A stretch of DNA of 64,000 nucleotides from Robertmurraya_A mangrovi. GTDB taxonomy: Bacteria; Bacillota; Bacilli; Bacillales; Cytobacillaceae. The notes beneath the pieces were generated by a model, which had not been told where the DNA came from, did no database searches, and was given only the letters and a program-made list of their open reading frames with translations. Position 1 is the stretch's first letter, and the number at the start of each line of letters is the position of its first letter. Positions 16,841 through 24,884 of this stretch are shown here, in pieces. The translations under genes were made by a program, and so were the position numbers. The stretch is from positions 1-64,000 of the forward strand of contig NZ_JAXOFX010000003.1 in the NCBI RefSeq assembly GCF_034427655.1, in the 5' to 3' direction.

Positions 16841-17983
16841 ATGGATTCATTTTTGCAAAATCAAGAACAAGAAATGATCAATTTATTAGAAAAACTTGTG
16901 AACATAGATAGTGGTTCCTATATAAAGTCTGGTGTGGACTTAATTGGTAGTATTTTAGCGGAATCTTACGAGGAACTAGGTTTTAACGTCACCTATCACA
17001 AACAAGAGGAACTTGGGAATCATTTAGTTATTCAGCATCAAGAAGCAGTAGAACCTCAGATTATTATCCTTGCTCATATGGATACGGTTTTTCCAGAAGG
17101 TACAGCGTTAGAAAGACCTTTTCGAATGGAAGGTAACAGAGCGTATGGTCCTGGCGTCATTGATATGAAAGCAAGTCAAGTAACACTGTTATATGCCATC
17201 AAAGCACTTATACAGGAAAATTTAAATGGGTATAAAAATATTAAAATTGTCCTTAACAGTGATGAGGAAATTGGGTCCCCGACCTCTCGTTCACTTATTG
17301 AAAATGAAGCAAAAGGGAAAAAATATGCCCTTGTGATGGAGCCTGCTCGAAAAGATGGCTCTCTAGTTACTGCCAGAAGGGGAAAAGGGAATTATACTTT
17401 AGTAGTTGAAGGAAAAGCGGCTCATTCAGGCATTGACCCAGAGAAGGGGAGGAGTGCCATTGAGGAATTAGCTCATAAAATCATTCAACTATACGATTTA
17501 TCCGATCACGAAAAAGGAATTAGCGTGAATGTAGGCTTAATTGAAGGAGGCTCCTCAGCTAATACGGTTTCAGACCATGCTGAAGCTCAAATAGATATAA
17601 GAATCTCTGAAATGGAGCAAGCAGATATACTGGAGGAAAAACTCGAAGAAATTTGCTCTTCCACGGATGTAAAAGGAACAAAGGTTTCTTTAGAAGGTGA
17701 AATAAATCGGCCACCAATGGAGAAAAATAAAAAAACTCGTGCCCTACTTCGTGTGATTCAAGATATCGGAAATGAAATAGGAGTCGAGATTGACGACACT
17801 TCTACAGGTGGTGGATCAGATGCCTCTTTTACGTCAGCTTTAGGAGTAGCAACCATTGATGGCTTAGGACCGGTTGGTGGAGATGCACATAGTGAAAATG
17901 AGTATTTGGAATTGCCTACGTTGACTGAGAGAACTTTATTATTGGCTATGATTATTCAACGTTTAACAGATAAAAATAACTAA
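16841..17983 (+). CDS. M20-family metallopeptidase (glutamate carboxypeptidase-like)
   Basis: The 380-residue cytosolic zinc peptidase has the first metal motif LAHMDTVFP near residue 77, the second VIDMKAS near 106, NSDEEIGSPTS (catalytic Glu and metal Glu) near 143-153, and the C-terminal GGDAHSENEY carrying the last metal His. A lid or dimerisation domain (about 185-295) begins at GKGNYTLVVEGKAAHSG. The family includes glutamate carboxypeptidase CPG2 and N-acyl amino acid hydrolases. The substrate is not clear. The gene is monocistronic; the menC/racemase-like gene upstream is separated from it by two unrelated genes. Confidence 0.8.
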   Translation: MDSFLQNQEQEMINLLEKLVNIDSGSYIKSGVDLIGSILAESYEELGFNVTYHKQEELGNHLVIQHQEAVEPQIIILAHMDTVFPEGTALERPFRMEGNRAYGPGVIDMKASQVTLLYAIKALIQENLNGYKNIKIVLNSDEEIGSPTSRSLIENEAKGKKYALVMEPARKDGSLVTARRGKGNYTLVVEGKAAHSGIDPEKGRSAIEELAHKIIQLYDLSDHEKGISVNVGLIEGGSSANTVSDHAEAQIDIRISEMEQADILEEKLEEICSSTDVKGTKVSLEGEINRPPMEKNKKTRALLRVIQDIGNEIGVEIDDTSTGGGSDASFTSALGVATIDGLGPVGGDAHSENEYLELPTLTERTLLLAMIIQRLTDKNN

Positions 17984-18092
17984 TCTGGCTTAAAAGAGGA
18001 TTCGATTCTTATATCAAAAAGTGCTATAATGTTATGATGATTGTTTTGTTCAGAACATATTTAGATGAAGTTCAAGGAGTGTGATTCATTTA

Positions 18093-18800
18093 GTGCGATT
18101 GCGAGTAAGATTTATTAAATCCATCCCTAATATGTTTACTTTAGGGAATCTATATTGTGGTTTTCTATCCATTGGTTTTGCTGCAGATGGACAATACAAA
18201 AATGCAGCTATTTTAATTTTAATAGGTATGATGTTAGACAGTATGGACGGTAGACTTGCTAGAATGTTAAAGGCGGATAGCTCTTTAGGTAAAGAGTTAG
18301 ACTCACTAGCAGATATCGTAACATTTGGAGTAGCTCCTTCTTTTTTAGTGTATTATACATATTTTTATCAATTCGATATTTTAGGATTTGCAGTTGCAGG
18401 TTTGTTTCCACTTTTCGGTGCTTATCGATTAGCGAGATTTAATATTAGCACAGATAAAACTTCTTTAAATTACTTTATTGGTGTTCCGATAACCGCAGCC
18501 GGAGGGATACTTGCTTTATTAACTCTATTTGGGGATAGAATTCCTAATATCATTACAACCGTCGTATTTACCGCCTTATGTTTCTTAATGGTTAGCAGAA
18601 TTAGAATTCCGAGCTTTAAAGAAATTCCCCTTCCGAAGTACGGTACTATTGTTACGATCTTTTTAGGATGTTTGCTTTATGTAATATACCGAGGAACATA
18701 CGGTCAGTTTCCTTACTTAATCTATATTGCAACACCTTTGTACATAGCCTATCTAGCTTATCGTTTTGTAAAAGGAAAAAGCAAAAAGAACGAGGAATAA
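18093..18800 (+). CDS. pssA: CDP-diacylglycerol--serine O-phosphatidyltransferase
   Basis: This membrane enzyme makes phosphatidylserine from CDP-diacylglycerol and serine, the first step to phosphatidylethanolamine. The CDP-alcohol phosphotransferase motif D-x2-DG-x2-AR-x8-G-x3-D-x3-D is complete (DSMDGRLAR to LDSLADIV, about residues 49-74). About seven hydrophobic segments follow. At about 235 residues it is longer at the C-terminus than B. subtilis PssA. The start is uncertain: AAGGAG at 18074-18079 is only one base from the GTG at 18081 and 13 bases from the GTG at 18093; I prefer the latter. The decarboxylase gene psd is not in the window. Confidence 0.85.
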   Translation: MRLRVRFIKSIPNMFTLGNLYCGFLSIGFAADGQYKNAAILILIGMMLDSMDGRLARMLKADSSLGKELDSLADIVTFGVAPSFLVYYTYFYQFDILGFAVAGLFPLFGAYRLARFNISTDKTSLNYFIGVPITAAGGILALLTLFGDRIPNIITTVVFTALCFLMVSRIRIPSFKEIPLPKYGTIVTIFLGCLLYVIYRGTYGQFPYLIYIATPLYIAYLAYRFVKGKSKKNEE

Positions 18801-18810
18801 AATATATTTT

Positions 18811-18846
18811 GAAGAGCATCGACTGGTGCTCTTCTATTGATTTTAT
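18811..18846 (+). terminator. Terminator-like hairpin after pssA
   Basis: GAAGAGCA and TGCTCTTC form a perfect 8-bp stem; the following sequence is only moderately T-rich. Confidence 0.6.
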
Positions 18847-19015
18847 AAACTTTCTATAGTTGATTGGTAAAATTAAATTAAATGTAAGACGATATAGTAG
18901 CTAGGTATTCCATTTTCTGTTAATATTATCCAAGGCTTATTGAAGTGCCTGAGGCGAACAAAAAGGACACTATGGTCAGTATTATCATTGTGGAAAGACC
19001 TAAAGGAGTATTTTT

Positions 19016-20380
19016 ATGAAACAAACCTTTTCATTAAAGGAGAAAATTAAGCTTATCATGGTTCTAATCATACCTATCCTTATTACACAGCTTGGAATGT
19101 TTTCGATGGTATTGTTTACAACCATTATGTCTGGTAGATATAACGCTTCTGATTTAGCAGGGGTAGCTATCGGGTCGGCTATTTGGAATCCTGTCTTTAC
19201 GGGGTTAAGTGGTATTTTACTAGCTGTTTCTCCAATTGCAGCGCAGAGATTTGGTGAAAAAAGGGAGAAGGAAGTATCTTCAGTTGTTTCCCATGGGGTT
19301 TATCTAGGTTTATTCATTGGGATCATAGTAGTTCTTATTGGATCAATTGTGATTAAACCTATTTTGGATTATATGAACCTACACCCAAGTGTAGAAAACA
19401 CTGCTTATGATTACTTAATTGGATTAAGTTTTGGTATTGTTCCTTTATTTTTATTTAATGTGTTAAGGTCTTTCATTTATGCGCTAGGTAAAACCAGAGT
19501 AGTTATGGTCATTTTAATCGTTGCTCTTCCTGTGAACTTATTTTTTAACTATTGTTTAATATTCGGAAACTGGGGCTTTCCTGAACTAGGAGGAGCTGGG
19601 GGAGGATATGCTACATCCTTCACCTATTGGTTTATTTTAGGCATGACTCTATTTATTATAAAAACAAAAGAGCCATTTTCCTCCTTTATTGCATTTTCAG
19701 ATTTTAAGAGATTTTCTTTAAAAGAAAGTACGGAGATTTTAAAAATTGGCGTGCCAATGGGATTATCTATTTTCTTTGAAACAAGTATGTTCGCGGTTGT
19801 AACGGTATTAATAAGTAAATTTACGATTACCACCATTGCTGCCTATCAAACAGCTCTTAATATTGTTTCATTCTTATATATGATTCCTATTAGTATCTCT
19901 ATGGCACTTACTGTTTTAGTTGGATATGAAGTGGGGGCTAAAAGGTTTAAAGATGCTCGTACGTATAGTTGGTTAGGAATTAATCTAGCTATCATCATTG
20001 CCTTAGTTACCGGTTTAATTGTAGTATTATTCCGCAATGAGGTTGCTGGACTATATTCTAATGAGGCAGCTGTAATCCACCTAACAGGGACTTTCCTAAT
20101 CTATGCATTGTTTTTCCAAATTTCAGATGCGATACAGGCGACAGCCTTAGCTGCTTTAAGAGGGTATAAGGATGTAAATATTGCTTTTATCATGACATTG
20201 ATTGCTTATTGGCTCATTTGTTTGCCTGTTGGTTATATACTAGCTCATTATACAAAGCTCGGGGCTCCAGGATATTGGATCGGCTTGACAATAGGGTTAT
20301 TAGCAGCGGGGATCGGATTGTCTTCTAGATTAATATTCATACAGAAAAGAAAATTTACTGAGTCTCAAGCAAATATATAA
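19016..20380 (+). CDS. MATE-family multidrug/cation antiporter
   Basis: The 454-residue protein has about 12 membrane segments in two homologous halves. Typical MATE features are IPILITQLGMFSM in helix 1, SGRYNASDLAGVAIGSAIWN in helix 2 and its loop, and the C-half ATALAALRGYKDVN. It exports cationic or organic compounds in exchange for Na+ or H+. The substrate cannot be predicted. The gene is monocistronic with AAAGGAG before the ATG. Confidence 0.88.
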   Translation: MKQTFSLKEKIKLIMVLIIPILITQLGMFSMVLFTTIMSGRYNASDLAGVAIGSAIWNPVFTGLSGILLAVSPIAAQRFGEKREKEVSSVVSHGVYLGLFIGIIVVLIGSIVIKPILDYMNLHPSVENTAYDYLIGLSFGIVPLFLFNVLRSFIYALGKTRVVMVILIVALPVNLFFNYCLIFGNWGFPELGGAGGGYATSFTYWFILGMTLFIIKTKEPFSSFIAFSDFKRFSLKESTEILKIGVPMGLSIFFETSMFAVVTVLISKFTITTIAAYQTALNIVSFLYMIPISISMALTVLVGYEVGAKRFKDARTYSWLGINLAIIIALVTGLIVVLFRNEVAGLYSNEAAVIHLTGTFLIYALFFQISDAIQATALAALRGYKDVNIAFIMTLIAYWLICLPVGYILAHYTKLGAPGYWIGLTIGLLAAGIGLSSRLIFIQKRKFTESQANI

Positions 20381-20391
20381 ACTTCACATAA

Positions 20392-20426
20392 GAGGAATGG
20401 ACTAGAATGAGTCTGTTCCTTTTTTA
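20392..20426 (+). terminator. Terminator after the MATE gene
   Basis: AGGAATGGACT pairs with AGTCTGTTCCT, one mismatch, followed by six T. Confidence 0.8.
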
Positions 20427-20451
20427 ACTTGCAATGGAATAATTAACCACT

Positions 20452-20478
20452 GAAATTCAATGGAAAGTTCACCGATAT
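20452..20478 (+). promoter_or_regulatory. Probable SigD (flagellar sigma) promoter
   Basis: GAAA at 20452-20455 and ACCGATAT at 20471-20478 are separated by 15 bases, close to the SigD consensus TAAA-N15-GCCGATAT (one mismatch in each box). It lies 34 bases before the chemoreceptor start, and chemoreceptors are typical SigD genes. Confidence 0.65.
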
Positions 20479-20512
20479 AGTCTGTATATACTAGATTTAG
20501 GGAGAGTACATC

Positions 20513-22201
20513 ATGAAAATTAAACAGAAATTACTATTAGGTTTTGGTTCCGTATTACTAGTCAGTTTGATAGGATTTATACTTGTCTATTTTTCAATGC
20601 AAAATGTGGGTAAATCCTACAAATCTTTTACTGAAAAAGAAGTGTATAAGTACAACTTAGCTCAAGAAATCCAAAGAAATGACTTAATACTAGCAAGTTC
20701 CATTAAAGGAATCATCATCCAACCAGACAATCAAGAAGAATTAAATACATATAACCAAGTAGCAGAACAGCTAGGAAAACAGATGCAAGAAATGAAAGCA
20801 CTCATTCAAGATGAACGTGCTATTGCTATTTTTAATGAATTAGATTCACATAATGAACGACTGATTGATTTAGAAACAAGCATGCTTGAATTAGCTGGAA
20901 AGGACCAAACCTTAACCATAACCGTTTATAAGGGTGAGTATTCGAAGATTAAAGGGGATTTTTCTAAAAAAATAGAAGAACTAAAACAGGTTCAACAAGA
21001 TATCATGGATACTAAAGTTCAAGAAGATAGTAAAATGATTGATACTAGCTCTATGATTAGTTTAATAGTAGTCATCGCTTCAATTTTACTAGGCATTGTT
21101 ATCGCTTTAATGATTGCGAGATTGATTACGAAGCCATTAAATGAAGTTGTTAGGAAGTTAGAGGAACTTTCAACAAGTGAAGGTGACCTAACGGCAAGAC
21201 TAAACATTAAAGGGAAAGATGAATTTGCTCATCTTTCAACTGCTTTTAATAGAATGATAGAAAATATTCAGTCCCTTATTAGACAAGTACAACAAACGGT
21301 TGTAGAGGTAGCTTCTTCCGCTGAACAGTTATCTTCTAGTGCTGAGCAAAATACAAGTGCGACGAATCAAATTACGATGTCTATTCAGGAAGTGGCTACA
21401 GGTGCAGATAAACAAGTGATAGGAATGGAGAAAAGTCTTCATGATGTCAGTGAGATGTCCCTGGGTATTAAAAAGATTGCTCAATCATCACTAGGAGTGT
21501 CTGAATCCGCTGTGCAAACAACGAAGGAGGCACAAGAGGGGAATGAAGCGGTCATTAGAACAATCAATCAAATGGACACAATCCAAGTGACAGTAGAACA
21601 AGCAGGATTAAAGGTTCGTGAACTTGGTGAATTATCTACAGAAGTTGGCCAAATAGTAGACGTGATTACTAGTTTAGCCGAGCAAACGAATCTACTAGCT
21701 TTAAATGCTGCTATTGAAGCAGCTCGAGCAGGAGAAGCGGGCAAAGGCTTTGCAGTCGTAGCTAATGAAGTTCGAAATCTGGCTGAACAATCAAAAGATT
21801 CTACTGGAAAAATAAACACTATTATTCAAAAAATCCAAACCAATACCTTATATGCTGTCGAAAGTACAAAGCAAGGGATGGAGGAAGTAACCAAGGGGAT
21901 GGAAGTTGTAAATGAGGCCAGTTTTGCCTTCAATAGAATTTTACATTCCATCGAAAAAGTGTCAGAGCAAATCCGAGAAGTATCAACATCAACAGAACAT
22001 ATATCAAAAGGTACGGAGACCATTACTCTCTCTTTTGAAGGATTATCCCAAATATCAAAGGACTCTTCAGAAGCTTCACAAAATGTTGCTGCATCTTCAG
22101 AAGAGCAACTTGCTTCTTTGGAGGAGATTACTTCATCGGCTGAAAGTTTAGCTCGAATGGCAGACGAATTAGAGAAATTAGTTGGAAAGTTTAAAGTGTA
22201 A
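20513..22201 (+). CDS. Methyl-accepting chemotaxis protein with four-helix-bundle sensor
   Basis: The 562-residue receptor has a first membrane helix (about 7-29), a helical extracellular domain of about 145 residues like the 4HB_MCP fold, a second membrane helix (about 178-201), a HAMP domain (about 202-255) and a long coiled-coil signalling domain. The hairpin tip contains the conserved LAEQTNLLALNAAIEAARAG, near residue 388, which binds CheA and CheW. It senses a small molecule outside the cell or an internal energy signal; the ligand is unknown. It has its own SigD-type promoter and terminator. Confidence 0.9.
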   Translation: MKIKQKLLLGFGSVLLVSLIGFILVYFSMQNVGKSYKSFTEKEVYKYNLAQEIQRNDLILASSIKGIIIQPDNQEELNTYNQVAEQLGKQMQEMKALIQDERAIAIFNELDSHNERLIDLETSMLELAGKDQTLTITVYKGEYSKIKGDFSKKIEELKQVQQDIMDTKVQEDSKMIDTSSMISLIVVIASILLGIVIALMIARLITKPLNEVVRKLEELSTSEGDLTARLNIKGKDEFAHLSTAFNRMIENIQSLIRQVQQTVVEVASSAEQLSSSAEQNTSATNQITMSIQEVATGADKQVIGMEKSLHDVSEMSLGIKKIAQSSLGVSESAVQTTKEAQEGNEAVIRTINQMDTIQVTVEQAGLKVRELGELSTEVGQIVDVITSLAEQTNLLALNAAIEAARAGEAGKGFAVVANEVRNLAEQSKDSTGKINTIIQKIQTNTLYAVESTKQGMEEVTKGMEVVNEASFAFNRILHSIEKVSEQIREVSTSTEHISKGTETITLSFEGLSQISKDSSEASQNVAASSEEQLASLEEITSSAESLARMADELEKLVGKFKV

Positions 22202-22217
22202 ATTAAATGTATGTATG

Positions 22218-22250
22218 AGGCATGATTCCGAGGAATCATGCCTTTCTTCT
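22218..22250 (+). terminator. Terminator after the chemoreceptor gene
   Basis: AGGCATGATTC pairs perfectly with GAATCATGCCT around CGAG, followed by TTCTTCT. Confidence 0.8.
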
Positions 22251-22369
22251 TATGATAAATATGAATTTAGTTAATCGAAAGAATTCAAAAAATTAGAAAA
22301 ATAATAAAAATTTGTTTATTTTGTGACGAGTCTAATTTATAATAAGAAAAAAAGTAAGGGGGAATTTTT

Positions 22370-23863
22370 CTGCTAGAGATTGTAAACTGGATTAATAATT
22401 ATATTTGGAGTCCAGCACTTATCTATTTATGCTTAGGTACAGGATTATTTTTCACTCTTGCAACTAGATTTTTACAGATCAGACATATGAAAGATATTGG
22501 GAAACTGATGTTTCAAAGAAATACTTCTGAAGCTGGTATTTCTTCCTTCCAAGCTTTATCACTTGCTTTATCAGGAAGGGTAGGAACAGGGAACATCGCT
22601 GGTGTTGCTACTGCGATTGCTTACGGTGGACCAGGTGCAGTATTCTGGATGTGGTTAATCGCATTCTTAGGTGCTGGATCTGCATTCGTTGAGGCAGCTT
22701 TAGGTCAAGTATGGAAAGAAAAACAAGATGGGCAATTCCGTGGGGGCCCAGCTTATTACATTGAAAAGGGACTCAAAATTAAATGGTATGCGGTATTATT
22801 TGCTGCAGTAACCGTACTTGCAACAGGTGCTTTATTACCTGGTGTTCAAGCAAACAGTATTGCATCTGGTATGGATAACGCTTTCGGTATATCACCATGG
22901 ATTACTGGTTCAGTAATCGTGGCTGTACTTGCGGTTATTATCTTTGGTGGTGTTAAACGTATTGCTCGTGTTGCTGAATTTGTTGTACCATTTATGGCAG
23001 TTGGTTATATTTTAGTAGCTCTTATCATTATTTTCATGAATATTTCTCAATTACCTGATATTATGGCTCTAATCTTCTCAAGTGCATTTGGTCAAGATGC
23101 TGCATTTGGTGGTATTTTAGGTGCTGCGATTGCTTGGGGTGTAAAGCGCGGTATTTATTCAAACGAAGCTGGTCAAGGTACTGCACCACATGCTGCTGCA
23201 GCTGCTGAGGTTTCTCACCCAGCTAAACAAGGGATTGTTCAAGCTTTCTCAGTCTATATTGACACACTATTCATTTGTTCAGCTACAGCATTCATGATCT
23301 TAATCACAGGAATGTATAATGTTACTCCAGAAAACGGAGAGCCAATCAAGACAACACTTGGTGAAATGAAGCCAGGTCCAGGGTATACTCAAGCGGCTAT
23401 CGAGGCTGAAATTCCAGGTTTCGGAGCTCCATTTGTAGCGTTAGCATTATTATTCTTTGCTTTTACAACTATCATGGCTTACTACTATATGGCAGAGACA
23501 AACCTTGCTTATATTAATAAAAAGACTAAACGTGTTTGGACAGAATATGTTCTAAAGTTTGTTATTTTAGGAATGGTATTATACGGAAGTGTTAAAACAG
23601 CAGATGTGGCATGGGGATTAGGTGATATTGGGGTTGGAGCAATGGCTTGGCTAAACATCATTGCCATTCTGCTACTTACAAAACCAGCTCTTAAAATTCT
23701 TAAAGACTATGAGACTCAGAAAAAAGCAGGGAAAGACCCAGTTTTTGATCCAGTAAAGGTTGGAATCGAGAATGCTGATTTCTGGGAAAAAGAATATCAG
23801 TATGATGGTGGTCATGAACCAACAAAAGGTACAACAACAGGTCAAACTATCAATAAAAATTAA
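22370..23863 (+). CDS. alsT: Alanine/glycine:cation symporter (AgcS family), CTG start
   Basis: This Na+-coupled amino acid importer has 497 residues when started at CTG 22370. The frame is open upstream of the first ATG (22487) and encodes LLEIVNWINNYIWSPALIYL and a following FFTLATRFLQ segment, the conserved first helix of the family, so starting at the ATG would remove it. Between 22370 and 22487 there is no in-frame ATG, GTG or TTG. AAGGGGGAA at 22356-22364 is placed seven bases before the CTG. Family motifs follow: SLALSGRVGTGNIAGVATAI and SNEAGQGTAPHAAAAA. About 10-11 membrane helices. The gene is monocistronic with a strong terminator. Confidence 0.88.
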   Translation: MLEIVNWINNYIWSPALIYLCLGTGLFFTLATRFLQIRHMKDIGKLMFQRNTSEAGISSFQALSLALSGRVGTGNIAGVATAIAYGGPGAVFWMWLIAFLGAGSAFVEAALGQVWKEKQDGQFRGGPAYYIEKGLKIKWYAVLFAAVTVLATGALLPGVQANSIASGMDNAFGISPWITGSVIVAVLAVIIFGGVKRIARVAEFVVPFMAVGYILVALIIIFMNISQLPDIMALIFSSAFGQDAAFGGILGAAIAWGVKRGIYSNEAGQGTAPHAAAAAEVSHPAKQGIVQAFSVYIDTLFICSATAFMILITGMYNVTPENGEPIKTTLGEMKPGPGYTQAAIEAEIPGFGAPFVALALLFFAFTTIMAYYYMAETNLAYINKKTKRVWTEYVLKFVILGMVLYGSVKTADVAWGLGDIGVGAMAWLNIIAILLLTKPALKILKDYETQKKAGKDPVFDPVKVGIENADFWEKEYQYDGGHEPTKGTTTGQTINKN

Positions 23864-23873
23864 TTAGTCAGAG

Positions 23874-23910
23874 GCCAGCATGTTTAATTAAGCATGCTGG
23901 CTTCTTTTTC
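23874..23910 (+). terminator. Terminator after alsT
   Basis: GCCAGCATG and CATGCTGGC form a perfect stem followed by TTCTTTTTCTT. Confidence 0.9.
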
Positions 23911-24024
23911 TTAATTTTCCGTTCAATGGATTATTTTAAAATAGTAATTTACGAAACATTTGAAGGATTTTGAATAACCTTTGTAGAATAGGTATTTATG
24001 CTTATTTTTGAGGGGAATGATCGT

Positions 24025-24720
24025 ATGGTTAAGGGAGTTATTTTTGATTTAGATGGGACTTTGTTAGATCGTGAATCTTCATTATATGACTTTCTTCACT
24101 ATCAGCATGAGCGTTTATTGGAGGAGTTAGGTCATATTCCTATAGAAAATTATATTTCTAGATTTATTGATCTAGATGGCCATGGTTACGTTGGAAAAGA
24201 CAAAGTTTATGATCAGTTAGTAAATGAATTTTGTATTACTAAAATAACTTCTGATCATTTATTGGCTGATTATAATGAATATTTTCGGTATAGCTGCATT
24301 CCTTTTTCAAACCTTACCAGAATGTTAGAAGGTTTAAGAAAAAACTCCATTCGTTTAGGGATGATCACTAATGGAATAGGTCAATTTCAAATGGAAAATA
24401 TAAAATCTCTCTACATACAAGAATACTTTGAAGCCATTTTAATTTCTGAATGGGAGGGAGTTAAAAAACCGAACCCAGAGATATTTCATAGAGCTTTGGA
24501 AAAAATGAATCTATCAGTAAATGAATGTGTATTTATTGGGGACCATCCAATCAATGATATTGAAGCAGCAAAAGCGATTGGCATGAAAACCATTTGGATT
24601 AAAAATAATCAATGGGGTAAAGCGGCCGCAGATGAAACGATAGAAGATCTTGCAGAAATCGCATTGATTTTAGAATCTTGGAGGCAGCAAAAAATAGAAA
24701 CAGCTACGCCGATCCGCTGA
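24025..24720 (+). CDS. HAD-superfamily hydrolase (phosphatase)
   Basis: The 231-residue cytosolic enzyme starts with the HAD motif I FDLDGT (nucleophile Asp8, acid/base Asp10), has motif II around MITNG, a Lys in the segment EGVKKPNPEIF and motif III GDHPINDIEAA. A helical cap domain lies between motifs I and II (about residues 17-85), as in subfamily I. Such enzymes dephosphorylate small phospho-metabolites; the substrate is unknown. I chose the ATG at 24025, since GAGGGG lies nine bases upstream, over the ATG at 23998 which has no binding site. Confidence 0.8.
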   Translation: MVKGVIFDLDGTLLDRESSLYDFLHYQHERLLEELGHIPIENYISRFIDLDGHGYVGKDKVYDQLVNEFCITKITSDHLLADYNEYFRYSCIPFSNLTRMLEGLRKNSIRLGMITNGIGQFQMENIKSLYIQEYFEAILISEWEGVKKPNPEIFHRALEKMNLSVNECVFIGDHPINDIEAAKAIGMKTIWIKNNQWGKAAADETIEDLAEIALILESWRQQKIETATPIR

Positions 24721-24726
24721 TTAAGG

Positions 24727-24758
24727 TAATGGGTTAGGGATTCCTAGCCATTTCTTTA
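24727..24758 (+). terminator. Terminator after the HAD gene
   Basis: AATGGGTTAGG and CCTAGCCATT pair with one mismatch, followed by TCTTTAT. Confidence 0.6.
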
Positions 24759-24884
24759 TGGGCGTTTATTTTTAAAGAAAAAATTTTTTACCCTGAATAT
24801 ATTTCTACTTATGAAGGGATTCAATACCTCTTTACATTTGGTAACTGTACCATCCATAATAATAGTAAAAAAGGATGTGGCAGC

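Noticed and set aside
22487..22489. ATG as start of the alanine symporter
   Set aside because: It would delete the conserved first helix and has no ribosome binding site in front.
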